From assembly GCF_000426685.1 (NCBI RefSeq), contig NZ_AUFV01000012.1, forward strand, positions 86,658 through 150,657: a DNA stretch of 64,000 bases, given 5' to 3'. The position numbers and the translations under genes were made by a program. The DNA comes from Solimonas flava DSM 18980 (GTDB lineage Bacteria; Pseudomonadota; Gammaproteobacteria; Nevskiales; Nevskiaceae). The first letter of the stretch is position 1. Each line of letters starts with the position of its first letter. Positions 1 through 7,988 of this stretch are shown here, in pieces. The notes under the pieces are model-generated. The model had not been told where the DNA came from. It worked only from the letters and a program-made list of their open reading frames with translations, and did no database searches.

Positions 1-225
1 GGCCGTGGCCAGCACGCGACGGATCGGCGGCAGGAAGGAGTCGTAGTAGAGCAGCGAAAGGCCGAGCGGCACGGCGAGCACCTGGCGGCTCACGCGCAGC
101 CAGCGCCGCCGCAGCGGCCACGCCGTCAGCGCCGCGAAGCCGAGGTTGTAGAGCACGTGAAAGCCGATGTCGCCGCGGTAGTACAGCAGCAGCTTGGCGA
201 AGAAGTAGAAGCTCCAGAATCCCAT
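1..225 (-). CDS. bcsG: BcsG, cellulose phosphoethanolamine transferase, N-terminal part
   Basis: Only the first 75 codons are inside the window; the gene runs off the left edge. The visible start, MGFWSFYFFAKLLLYYRGDI, and the hydrophobic stretches that follow match the N-terminal membrane region of BcsG, the inner membrane enzyme that adds phosphoethanolamine to cellulose. It begins 7 bases after the bcsA stop and so belongs to the same operon. The catalytic periplasmic domain cannot be seen. The call rests on the N-terminal pattern plus position next to bcsA, bcsQ, bcsE and bcsF. Confidence 0.85.
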   Translation of the reverse strand, partial: MGFWSFYFFAKLLLYYRGDIGFHVLYNLGFAALTAWPLRRRWLRVSRQVLAVPLGLSLLYYDSFLPPIRRVLATA

Positions 226-232
226 GGCACCC

Positions 233-2776
233 TCAGGCCGGCTGCGGCGCCGTGGCGGCGCGGCGCGTCGCGACGGCACGCCGCAGACCGCGCAGCAGCG
301 ATTCGAACAGGCGCACGTAGCCCAGGCCGCCGAAGCGGATGATCTCGGCGAGACTGGCCAGCGGCCGGTCCGGCGTCGTCTGCTCGTTCCAGTCGAGCCA
401 GGCATCGGCACGGCCGAAGGTGCAGAGCAGCAGCCGGCTCTCCTGCTCGACGCTCATTTCGTCGAGCAGCACGCCGAGATGCTGGCCCTGGACGGCCGCC
501 ACCTGCGCGCCGAACGAAAACTCCTGGTCGCCGTGCCGCAGCAGCACCCGCACCGGCGTGCCGCGCGCCAGCTCGACCGGCGCGGAGGCAACCAGACCCA
601 GGCCCTGGATCGAGTAATCGCTGGTCGTGCAGGCCAGCGCGCAGCCGTCCGGCAGATAGAGCGAGGCCGGCACGCGCAGCGGCACGCGCGAGGCGACGCG
701 CACCTGGCGCATTTCCGCCGCCACGCCGAGCGCCGCGCCGAGCATGATCAGGCTGTACGCCGCCCAGGCCATGTTCATCAGCACCGTCGCCGGTTCGAAG
801 CGGTTCCAGTCGACCAGGCGCACGACGCCGAGCGCCACGCCGACGACGTTGGCGACCATCAGCACGAGATACGGCATGGCGATGCGCCAGTCGAAGTAGT
901 CGCGCTCGACGAGGCCGCCCTTGGCGGTGACGTTGAAGCTGCCGGCATGCGGGCGGAACAGCGCCACCGTGGTCGGCCAGGCGATGTACCAGGCCAGCAC
1001 CGTCTCGTAGGCCTCGGCCCAGAACGAGTGCCGGTAGCGGCCCTGCACGCGCGAGTTGGTGAGATTGGCGAGGAACAGATGCGGCAGCGCGTAGGTGACC
1101 AGCGTCGCCGCCGCCGCGTTGATGACGTGCATCTCGAAGTACAGATAGGCCAGCGGTGCGGTCAGGAAGACCAGGCGCGGCAGGCCGTTGAAGAAATGCA
1201 GCATGGCGTTGCTGTAGCAGAGCCGCTGGAAGAACGTCAGGCCCGGGCCGAACAGCGGATTGTCGAGACGGAAGATCTGCGCCATGCCGCGCGCCCAGCG
1301 GATGCGCTGGCCGACGTGGATCGACAGGCTGTCGGTGGCCAGGCCGGCGGCCTGCGTGAGGCGGATGTAGGCGGTGTTGTAGCCGCGGCGCTGCATCTTC
1401 AGCGCCGTGTGCGCGTCCTCGGTGACGGTCTCGATGGCGATGCCGCCGACTTCCTCCAGCGGCTTGCGGCGCAGCACCGCGCAGGAGCCGCAGAAGAAGG
1501 TCGCGTTCCACAGGTCGTTGCCGTCCTGCACGAGGCCGTAGAACAGGCTGCCCTCGTTCGGCACGCGGCGGAAGGTGCCGAGGTTGCGTTCGAACGGGTC
1601 CGGCGAGAAGAAATGATGCGGCGTCTGCAGCATCGCGCACTTCGGATCGGCGAGCATCCAGCCGACCGTGGTCTGCAGGAACGAGCGCACCGGGATGTGG
1701 TCGCAGTCGAAGATCGCGATCAGCTCGCCGTCGGTCTGGCCGAGCGCGTGATTGAGGTTGCCGGCCTTGGCGTGGGCGTTGTCCGGCCGCGTCAGGTAGC
1801 GCGCGCCGCACTCGGCGGCGAAGGCGCGGAACTCGTCGCGCCGTCCGTCGTCGAGGATGTGGACGCGCAGCTTGTCGCGCGGCCAGTCCATGCCGAGCGC
1901 GGCGAGCACCGTCGGCCGCACCACGCGCAGCGGTTCGTTGTAGGTCGGCACGAAGACGTCGACGGTCGGCCACAGCGCGGTGTCGGCCGGCAGCGACACC
2001 GGCTTGCGGTGCAGCGGCCAGCAGTACTGCAGATAGCCGAGCGCGAGGATGAGCCAAGTGTAGCACTCGGCCGCGATCAGGCCGTAGCCGAACAGGCGGT
2101 CGAAGTCGGTCTGCAGATCGAGCGTGTGGGTCAGACGCCACCAGATGTAGCGGCTCGACGCGATCAGCGAGAAGGCGATCAGCACCAGCGTCGGCAGATT
2201 GCCGGGCAGGCGCCGCAGCATCAGCGCGCTGGTCCACATCAGCGCGCCGAGCAGCAGCTGCTCGGCGTAGCCGAGCGGCGTGGTCGCGCAAACCCACAGC
2301 AGGACGGCGCACAGCACGCCGGCGACGACGCGCAGCGGCACGGGCACGGCGTCGACGCGATCGGCGAACCGGTGCAGGCGCCGGCTCGCCGGCCGGAAAT
2401 CGTAGCGATCGAGCAACTGCTCGAAGCGCCGGAACGGCCACAGCAGCAGATGCAGCAGCGCCGCACAGGCGCCGCCGAGCTCGTGCAGCGCGCGCAGCAG
2501 CGGCGCGCGCGGGGCGGGCATCGGCGCGGCGTCGAGCGGCAGACGGAACAACAGCAGCGCCATGATCCAGTCGCGCGCCGAATCCGGCTGCGCGACGCCC
2601 AGTTCACGCGCGGCCAGACGCAGCGGCGGCGCGGCCAGCAGCACCAGCCAGGCCGGCCACGGCCGCGTCTGCTCGGCCGGCAGCACGAAGAGGTTGCGCA
2701 GCCATTCGCGCAGCACGCGCGGATGGCGCACGCCGAGCGGCGCCGCGAGCCGGCCCAGCAACGCGTCGGCGTTCAC
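233..2776 (-). CDS. bcsA: BcsA, cellulose synthase catalytic subunit (UDP-forming)
   Basis: Membrane glycosyltransferase family 2 enzyme that polymerises UDP-glucose into cellulose and moves it across the inner membrane. Visible motifs, counted from the GTG start: DD at about 309-310, DCD at 357-359, TED at 452-454 and QRIRW at 490-494. A C-terminal PilZ domain keeps the c-di-GMP signature (RVPLR, then DYSIQG), so activation by c-di-GMP is expected. Length is about 847 residues, close to E. coli BcsA. I chose the GTG at 2776 because it overlaps the bcsQ stop as GTGA, like the other junctions of this operon; a reading frame open further upstream lies inside bcsQ and is not real. bcsB, the usual next gene, is absent: bcsG follows directly. 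Confidence 0.95.
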   Translation of the reverse strand: MNADALLGRLAAPLGVRHPRVLREWLRNLFVLPAEQTRPWPAWLVLLAAPPLRLAARELGVAQPDSARDWIMALLLFRLPLDAAPMPAPRAPLLRALHELGGACAALLHLLLWPFRRFEQLLDRYDFRPASRRLHRFADRVDAVPVPLRVVAGVLCAVLLWVCATTPLGYAEQLLLGALMWTSALMLRRLPGNLPTLVLIAFSLIASSRYIWWRLTHTLDLQTDFDRLFGYGLIAAECYTWLILALGYLQYCWPLHRKPVSLPADTALWPTVDVFVPTYNEPLRVVRPTVLAALGMDWPRDKLRVHILDDGRRDEFRAFAAECGARYLTRPDNAHAKAGNLNHALGQTDGELIAIFDCDHIPVRSFLQTTVGWMLADPKCAMLQTPHHFFSPDPFERNLGTFRRVPNEGSLFYGLVQDGNDLWNATFFCGSCAVLRRKPLEEVGGIAIETVTEDAHTALKMQRRGYNTAYIRLTQAAGLATDSLSIHVGQRIRWARGMAQIFRLDNPLFGPGLTFFQRLCYSNAMLHFFNGLPRLVFLTAPLAYLYFEMHVINAAAATLVTYALPHLFLANLTNSRVQGRYRHSFWAEAYETVLAWYIAWPTTVALFRPHAGSFNVTAKGGLVERDYFDWRIAMPYLVLMVANVVGVALGVVRLVDWNRFEPATVLMNMAWAAYSLIMLGAALGVAAEMRQVRVASRVPLRVPASLYLPDGCALACTTSDYSIQGLGLVASAPVELARGTPVRVLLRHGDQEFSFGAQVAAVQGQHLGVLLDEMSVEQESRLLLCTFGRADAWLDWNEQTTPDRPLASLAEIIRFGGLGYVRLFESLLRGLRRAVATRRAATAPQPA

Positions 2777-3513
2777 GCCGTCACGCCCAGCGAGCGCAGC
2801 AGCCACGACGCCAGCAGTTGCAGGTCGGCGGCGGCCTGGCTGCCCGGCGCGTCGACGAGCAGCGCGCGGTTGCGCGCCAGCGCGTCGGCGACGCTGCCGT
2901 CGCGGTGCACGGCGTAGGGCGCCAGGCGCTCGCCGAGTTCGCGGCGCAGCAGCACGCGAATGTCGTTCTGCAAGGGGCGATTCGGCTCGAAGCCGTTGAG
3001 CACGTAATGCACGCGATCCGGCTGCAGGACCTCGGTGCGTGCCAGCCCGCCGAACGAAATCGGGTCGGCGCCGAGAACCGCGAGCACGCGGTCGGCGACG
3101 GCCGCCACCTGCGCGGCCAGCCGCGACGGCAGCGACGGCGTGTCGACCAGGACGATGGCGCTGTCCTGCCATTCGCCGACGTCGAAGCGGCTGCGCAGCC
3201 CCTCGGGATCGGCGCCGAGCGCGACCGCGCAGGCCGAGGCCAGATCGTCGCCGGCGGCGCCGGCCGGCACGAACTGCACGCCGTCCGAATTGGCCAGCGC
3301 GGTCTCGCGCCAGTCCGTGCCGTCGCAGATCGCCGCGAGGAAGCCGCGCTGCGGGCGCGCCGTCGCCCCCAGGTGCAGGGCCAGATCGTTGTGTGGATCG
3401 CAGTCGATCGCCAGCACCGGATGCCCGCGTCGCTGCAGCGCATCGGCGAGCGCGGCGGTCAGCATGCTGCGCCCGACACCGCCGCAGGGCGAGACGACGG
3501 CCACGAGTTTCAT
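2773..3513 (-). CDS. bcsQ: BcsQ, MinD/ParA-like cellulose biosynthesis protein
   Basis: A 246-residue SIMIBI-class P-loop protein which in enterics forms a complex with BcsR and BcsE at the cell pole and is needed for cellulose secretion. The deviant Walker A site reads SPCGGVGRSM (residues 8-17): the signature lysine is Cys10 and the P-loop lysine is Arg15. The AIDCDPH segment supplies the usual aspartates. Enteric BcsQ also has an altered P-loop, so this does not by itself mean loss of function. It sits 7 bases after bcsF and overlaps bcsA by 4 bases. Confidence 0.92.
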   Translation of the reverse strand: MKLVAVVSPCGGVGRSMLTAALADALQRRGHPVLAIDCDPHNDLALHLGATARPQRGFLAAICDGTDWRETALANSDGVQFVPAGAAGDDLASACAVALGADPEGLRSRFDVGEWQDSAIVLVDTPSLPSRLAAQVAAVADRVLAVLGADPISFGGLARTEVLQPDRVHYVLNGFEPNRPLQNDIRVLLRRELGERLAPYAVHRDGSVADALARNRALLVDAPGSQAAADLQLLASWLLRSLGVTA

Positions 3514-3520
3514 GCCGGCC

Positions 3521-3736
3521 TCACGGGCGCGCCGCGCCGGAATCCGGCGGCGTCCATGGTTCGAGCAGCACCGGACGCCAGGCGCGGCCGAGCAGGCGGC
3601 GGCGCAGACGGCGCAGGCGCGGGCGCCAGCGCGGCGGCGCCTGTCGCCAGGCGGCGAAGAAGACGCCGAGCAGCACGCCGGACAGCAGCAGCGCGGCCCC
3701 GGCCAGCTTCACGGCGAGCACGGCGGCACCGCTCAT
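3521..3736 (-). CDS. bcsF: BcsF-like small membrane protein of the cellulose operon
   Basis: A 71-residue protein with one N-terminal transmembrane helix (about residues 8-28) followed by a strongly basic stretch (RWRPRLRRLRRRLLGR). This is the architecture of BcsF, which recruits BcsE to the membrane synthase complex. Its ATG overlaps the bcsE stop (ATGA) and its own stop is 7 bases before bcsQ. Sequence identity to known BcsF is hard to judge in so short a protein; size, topology and position between bcsE and bcsQ carry the call. Confidence 0.72.
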   Translation of the reverse strand: MSGAAVLAVKLAGAALLLSGVLLGVFFAAWRQAPPRWRPRLRRLRRRLLGRAWRPVLLEPWTPPDSGAARP

Positions 3737-5346
3737 GCCGCGCCCCCTGCGCGGCGCGGCGCGGCATGCACCGTGCGCGGCACCGGCGCCTCGACCGGAG
3801 CCGGCTCGGCCTCCTGGCGCAACGGAATCCGCAGCAGCGCGGCGCTGAAATCGACCGGCGGCTGCGCCGCCGCGCGCGCGCGCAAGCTGCGCATCGCCTC
3901 GCCGATCGGGCCCGCTCCGACCTGGAGCAGATAGCCGAGGAACAGGTCGCCGGGCGCGCGCGTGAAGATCCGTTCGAGCACGGCCTCGATCTCCGTCGCT
4001 GGGCAGCCGGGCAGGAACAGATACGCCTCGCGCTCGTCGGCGCTGAAGCAGTCGCCGGGGCGGCGCGGCTGGCAATAGCGCAGCGCGTCGACCAGCGGCA
4101 GATCGGGCAGCGGCACCAGGCGGACCAGCACGCTGTCGTCGCCAACCACGGTGCGCATCGCGTGCTCGACCTCGTCGGCGAAGGCCGGCAGCGGCAGATA
4201 GCCGCCGCGCAGCGGCATCGCCGCGGCGAGGGCCTGCTCGACGTCGAGTTCCAGCGGGCGCTCGTAGATCCGGCCCTGCAGCGCCGCCACGCGTTCGACC
4301 AGCATCGCCGGCGCCGCCCCGCCGTCGACGACGGCGTTGGCGCCGAGCGCCAGCAGCAGCTGGATCTGGCCGTGACGCAGGCGCAGGCCGCAGGCGCGGA
4401 CCACGATCTTCAGCGCGCGCCCGGCCTGCTCGCGCAGGCGATGCACGCGCCGGGCCAGCGCCGCCTGGGCCTGCAGATCGGCGTAGTCGAGAATGCAGCA
4501 GGCCGCCTGCGCGCCGGCGGCCGCGGCTTCGAGCGCCGCGCCGTCGTCGACGAGGGTCCAGTCCGCCGGCCATGCGCCGTGACCGTCGGCCGCACGCTCG
4601 GTGATGAACACGTGCGTGCGATCCGCCGCCGTCGTCGCCACCTGCATCCAGCGCGCCCGCTCGGCGGCGTCGTCGAGGATCACCGTCAGCGCGCCGTCGT
4701 CGCCGAGCTTCAGTTTTTGTTCGGGCAGCGCCGGTTCGGGGTGTCCGGCGGGGCTGTTCCAGCGGCTCAGGCGCAAGACCCACTGCTCGTCGCCGGCGCG
4801 CATCACCGCGTCGCCGTCGAGCGCCGCGCGCGCCGCCGCGGCCTCGTCAACGCCATCGGCGACCAGCAGCAGCGAGGCGCGCCGCGCGCGTGCCCACGCG
4901 GCGCAATCGGCGGCGGACGCCGACGATGGCAGGCTATGCAGCCCCCAGACGACGACCAGCGTGCCGTCGGCGCAGCCGTAGTGATCGAGCTCGTCGAACA
5001 GCTGCAGCGGCCCGGCGCGGTTGCCGCGGGCCACGGCGTCCGCCTGCCATTGCAGCCAGCGCAGGCTGCCGCGCTGATGCGCGCGGCGGATTTCGATGCC
5101 CTGCCCCGCCAGCTCCGCGGCGAGCGCGGCAGGCTCGGCGCAGAGCACGAGCACGGGACGCTTGGCGCCGGCCGCCGCGCGCACGAGGCCGAGCAGCAGC
5201 GCCGACGGCGGATGCGGATCGCAGGCAAAGCCATAGCAGGCGCCGGGACGCAGCGCGCCGGCTGCGGGCGGCAGACCGGCGATGCCCAGCGGCGTCGCCG
5301 CCGGCGCCGTCAAGCCGCGGCCTCCGGCCCGGCGTTCGCCGCGCAT
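3733..5346 (-). CDS. bcsE: BcsE, c-di-GMP-binding cellulose biosynthesis regulator
   Basis: BcsE binds c-di-GMP through a GIL domain and promotes maximal cellulose production. The C-terminal half contains RPGD at residues 429-432 in the context CQPRRPGDCF, matching the RxGD ligand motif of the GIL domain; a second, probably unrelated RAGD is at 183-186. Length (537) is close to enteric BcsE. The ATG at 5346 gives the longest frame and overlaps bcsR by 37 bases. A TTG at 5313 overlaps the bcsR stop as TTGA and has GGAG 8 bases upstream, so it may be the real start, in keeping with the 4-base overlaps elsewhere in this operon. Confidence 0.85.
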   Translation of the reverse strand: MRGERRAGGRGLTAPAATPLGIAGLPPAAGALRPGACYGFACDPHPPSALLLGLVRAAAGAKRPVLVLCAEPAALAAELAGQGIEIRRAHQRGSLRWLQWQADAVARGNRAGPLQLFDELDHYGCADGTLVVVWGLHSLPSSASAADCAAWARARRASLLLVADGVDEAAAARAALDGDAVMRAGDEQWVLRLSRWNSPAGHPEPALPEQKLKLGDDGALTVILDDAAERARWMQVATTAADRTHVFITERAADGHGAWPADWTLVDDGAALEAAAAGAQAACCILDYADLQAQAALARRVHRLREQAGRALKIVVRACGLRLRHGQIQLLLALGANAVVDGGAAPAMLVERVAALQGRIYERPLELDVEQALAAAMPLRGGYLPLPAFADEVEHAMRTVVGDDSVLVRLVPLPDLPLVDALRYCQPRRPGDCFSADEREAYLFLPGCPATEIEAVLERIFTRAPGDLFLGYLLQVGAGPIGEAMRSLRARAAAQPPVDFSAALLRIPLRQEAEPAPVEAPVPRTVHAAPRRAGGAA

Positions 5347-5501
5347 CGCTCCGCCTGCAATGCGCTCAGCAGCGGCCAGCGCGAGCGCGCAAGCGCCACC
5401 GCATCGAGCTCGCGCTGGTCGACATAGCGCAGGCTGCCCGGCGCCCCCAGATGCGCCTGGAGTCGGGCGATGTCGTTGTCGGCGGCCGGTTCGTCGTTCA
5501 C
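5310..5501 (-). CDS. bcsR: BcsR, small cellulose biosynthesis protein (YhjR family)
   Basis: A 63-residue protein whose middle part, YVDQRELDAVALARSRWPLL, matches the conserved core of BcsR (YhjR), including the RWPLL end. In enterics BcsR partners BcsQ and stabilises the cellulose secretion complex. It is the first gene of the operon, 85 bases downstream of the TAXI receptor stop, so the operon promoter should lie in 5502-5586 or further upstream. Small size limits certainty, but motif plus context are good. Confidence 0.85.
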   Translation of the reverse strand: MNDEPAADNDIARLQAHLGAPGSLRYVDQRELDAVALARSRWPLLSALQAERCAANAGPEAAA

Positions 5502-5537
5502 GCGGACAGCATGCGCAATGCCACAGACCCGCGCAAC

Positions 5538-5565
5538 AAAGCGCGGCGCCGTGTTGCGCCGCTTT
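5538..5565 (-). terminator. possible terminator after the TAXI receptor gene
   Basis: On the minus strand AAAGCGGCGC pairs with GCGCCGCGCTTT across a short AACACG loop with a 2-base bulge, then GTTG follows. It lies between the stop at 5587 and bcsR. The T-tract is poor, so this is a weak candidate. Confidence 0.35.
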
Positions 5566-5586
5566 CGAGACCGGCCGTCGGCCGGC

Positions 5587-6981
5587 TCAGCGCAGCAGCG
5601 CTACCTCGTCGTCCTCGCGCGGCGCGCCGGCGTTCAGGCCGTCGCGCACGAAATGGATGTGGCGGCGCAGGATGTAGGCCTGGTCGGCGAACGCGCCGGG
5701 CATCTTGGTGCCGACCACCGACTTCTCGATCCTGTCGAGCTGAGCGAGCAGCGCGGCGCGCTGCTCCGGCGTCATCGGCTCCAGCATCGCGCGCTCCAGC
5801 GCCATCAGCTCGCCGTAGTGCTTGTAGATGCGGCGACGGATACGCCAGCCGTACAGATACGGCGCGAAGCGCAGACCGGGGATCAGCACGACGACGATCG
5901 GCAGCAGCACCACCGCGGCGCGATTGACGAGGCTGGCGAGCCAGAACGGCAGATAGCGGTACGCCAGGCCCTTGCCGGACTTGTAGTAGCGCGCCGCGTC
6001 GTCGCTCATCGGGTAATCGTGCTCGATCGCGTGCGGGAACTCGCCGGGGTTCTGCATCAGCGTGCCGCGGCCGTGCACTTCCTGCGCGGCCTCGACCAGC
6101 AGATCGGACAGCGCCGGATGCAGGTCCGCGTGCGCGAGCAGCTCGACGGTCGGCGCCAGCATCGTGATGCGATGGTCCGGCAGGTTGGCGCCGAGATCGA
6201 AGGCGCCCGGCGGCAGCTCGAAGCGGTTGAGATAGCGATAGCGGCGCTCGTAGGCCTCGCCCTGCGCGAAGTCGAACAGGCGGATGCCGGCGGCATGCAG
6301 CAGATCGCGCACGGCGCCGAGGTTGGCCGAGTCGCCGGACAGGAACGCCGCGTCGATCTTGCGCGCCAGCAGCGCCGCCGCCGCGTCGCCGCCTTCGAGA
6401 TCGAAGAACTGCGTCGCGCCGCCGGGCTCGATGCCGTTGCCGTCGAGCAGCGCCATCGCCAGCACGCGCGTGCCGCTGCCCTCGTGGCCGACGGCGATGC
6501 GCTGGCCGGCCAGCTGCGACAGGCGCTCGATCGGCTTCGGCGCGCGGTAGAAGATCGTCACCGGCTGGCGGAACATGGTGCCGAGCGAAACGATGTCCGA
6601 AACGTCGCCGTCGCGCGTCACGCCGGACTGCACGAGCGCGATGTCGACCTTGTTCTCCGCCAGCATGTCGAGGTTGTCCGCCGAGCCGTGCGAGGACAGC
6701 ACCTGCAGCTCGATGCCGTTGCGCGCGAGGATCTGCCGGTAGCGCTCGGCGACCGCGCGGAAGTTGCTGCCGTCCGGGCCGCCGGCCATGAGCAGATGCA
6801 GCGGCGGCGCCGGCCGCACGAAGTGCAGGGTCGCGAAGATCGCCGCGGCGCTGAGCAGCACGATCGGCGTCAGCGTCGCGATCGCGTCGCGCCACGACAC
6901 CAGCGACACCGGCCGCAGGCCGAGCAGGCGGCGGCGCACGCCTTCGATCTTGCCGTTCTTCCCGGCTTCAGCGTTGGTCAC
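5587..6981 (-). CDS. TAXI-family (TRAP transporter type) solute receptor, membrane anchored
   Basis: A 464-residue protein of the TAXI group of solute-binding proteins (TRAP transporter associated, immunogenic type). An N-terminal membrane helix (about 35-53) is followed by the binding domain: LMAGGPDGSNFRAVAERYR and NKVDIALVQSGV are typical. A second membrane helix lies near 355-380 and a cytoplasmic tail follows. This anchored form with a tail is common in proteobacteria and is often not next to TRAP permease genes; none is visible here. Start is GTG at 6981, preceded by AGGAAG at a good distance. Ligand unknown. Confidence 0.85.
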   Translation of the reverse strand: MTNAEAGKNGKIEGVRRRLLGLRPVSLVSWRDAIATLTPIVLLSAAAIFATLHFVRPAPPLHLLMAGGPDGSNFRAVAERYRQILARNGIELQVLSSHGSADNLDMLAENKVDIALVQSGVTRDGDVSDIVSLGTMFRQPVTIFYRAPKPIERLSQLAGQRIAVGHEGSGTRVLAMALLDGNGIEPGGATQFFDLEGGDAAAALLARKIDAAFLSGDSANLGAVRDLLHAAGIRLFDFAQGEAYERRYRYLNRFELPPGAFDLGANLPDHRITMLAPTVELLAHADLHPALSDLLVEAAQEVHGRGTLMQNPGEFPHAIEHDYPMSDDAARYYKSGKGLAYRYLPFWLASLVNRAAVVLLPIVVVLIPGLRFAPYLYGWRIRRRIYKHYGELMALERAMLEPMTPEQRAALLAQLDRIEKSVVGTKMPGAFADQAYILRRHIHFVRDGLNAGAPREDDEVALLR

Positions 6982-7087
6982 AACGGGGCTTCCTGCAAGG
7001 TTCCGGCGCGCAGCTTGCCAGAACGGCGGCGACGATCAATGCCGCGCCGGCCGCGAGCGCGGTGCTTCGCGGCGCATCACGGCGCAT
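6968..7087 (-). CDS. possible 39-residue lipoprotein overlapping the TAXI receptor start
   Basis: A short frame MRRDAPRSTALAAGAALIVA... ends in a lipobox-like VLASC and stops 14 bases inside the next gene. It would give a signal peptide plus about 14 residues. No strong ribosome binding site is seen, and chance frames are frequent at this G+C. Listed because the signal-peptide pattern is good and the overlap would couple it to the receptor gene. Confidence 0.2.
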   Translation of the reverse strand: MRRDAPRSTALAAGAALIVAAVLASCAPEPCRKPRCDQR

Positions 7088-7296
7088 CGCGGCGCCGACG
7101 ATCGCGCGGCGCTCGGCAGGCGCTCGTGCGCCGGCGCGCAGTGAACTGCTGAAAACGTCGCACCTCGTCATGGCGAGGCGCCGGTGGCGACGACGCCCGC
7201 CCGCGGCGCACGTCGCCAGTGACGTCTCAGCATCGCCACGGGGCGCCATCGCCACGGTGCGCCGGCCTCGCGACGGCGGCGCCATTCGGATCGGCG
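6982..7296. other. intergenic region between beta-propeller and TAXI genes
   Basis: 315 bases, very G+C rich. Apart from the doubtful short lipoprotein frame near its left end and a ribosome binding site for the TAXI gene, I see no gene, clear promoter or terminator. Confidence 0.5.
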
Positions 7297-7944
7297 CTAG
7301 CTCGCCGCGCCGCGCTTCGGGCGGCGCACCGTGCGCAGCTTGCCGCTGTTGCCGCCGCCGCAGAAGAAGCGCTCGCCGCCGTCGGACTCGAGTCCGGAGA
7401 CGCCGACGCCCGGCGGCAGTTCGAGCGCGTCGTAGACCTCGCCGCTGCGCGGATCGATGCGCCGCAGTTCGCTCTGCTCGCCTTCCCAGGTGCCGTGCCA
7501 CAGCTCGCCGTCGACCCAGGTCACGCCGGTGACGAAGCGGTTCGACTCGATCGTGCGCAGGATCGCGCCACTGTCCGGATCGATCTGATGGATCTTGCGT
7601 TCGCGGTACTGCCCGACCCACAGCGAGCCTTCCGCCCAGGCCATGCCGGAATCGCCGCCGCCGCCCGGCGCCGGGATCGTCGCGACGACGCGGCCGCTGT
7701 GCGGATCGATTTTCCGGATGCGGTCCTCGGCGATCTGGTACAGGTGCGCGCCGTCGAACGCGGTGCCGGCATGCGCAGCAACGTCGAGCGCGCGCTGCAT
7801 TTCGCCGCTGTCCGGATCGAGCGCGGCCAGTCGGTCGCCGCCGGCGATCCAGACCGCGCGGCCGTCGTAACTCACGCCGTGCACCTGGGCGATGCCCGGA
7901 AACGGCCCCTGCTCGCGAATGATCTCGGCTGCCTGTCGTTTCAT
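7297..7944 (-). CDS. beta-propeller (PQQ/YVTN-like repeat) protein
   Basis: 215 residues with several repeats built around DPDSGE or DPHSG turns: LDPDSGEMQ, IDPHSGRVV, IDPDSGAIL, IDPRSGEVY. These are blades of a propeller like those of the glutamine cyclotransferase/virginiamycin lyase-like families. No signal peptide is visible, so it is probably cytoplasmic. It lies 44 bases downstream of the regulator gene on the same strand and is probably co-transcribed. No catalytic residues can be assigned; the function is unknown. Confidence 0.7.
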   Translation of the reverse strand: MKRQAAEIIREQGPFPGIAQVHGVSYDGRAVWIAGGDRLAALDPDSGEMQRALDVAAHAGTAFDGAHLYQIAEDRIRKIDPHSGRVVATIPAPGGGGDSGMAWAEGSLWVGQYRERKIHQIDPDSGAILRTIESNRFVTGVTWVDGELWHGTWEGEQSELRRIDPRSGEVYDALELPPGVGVSGLESDGGERFFCGGGNSGKLRTVRRPKRGAAS

Positions 7945-7988
7945 GCGGTCGTCCTCCGTCGTCGGGCGCGATCGGCGCCGGACTCACC

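Noticed and set aside
224..2917. 897-codon open frame on the plus strand opposite bcsA
   Set aside because: bcsA carries all glycosyltransferase and PilZ motifs on the minus strand; the opposite frame is low complexity.
2777..3172. 132-codon N-terminal extension of bcsA
   Set aside because: It lies within bcsQ in another frame; the GTG at 2776 overlaps the bcsQ stop like the neighbouring junctions.
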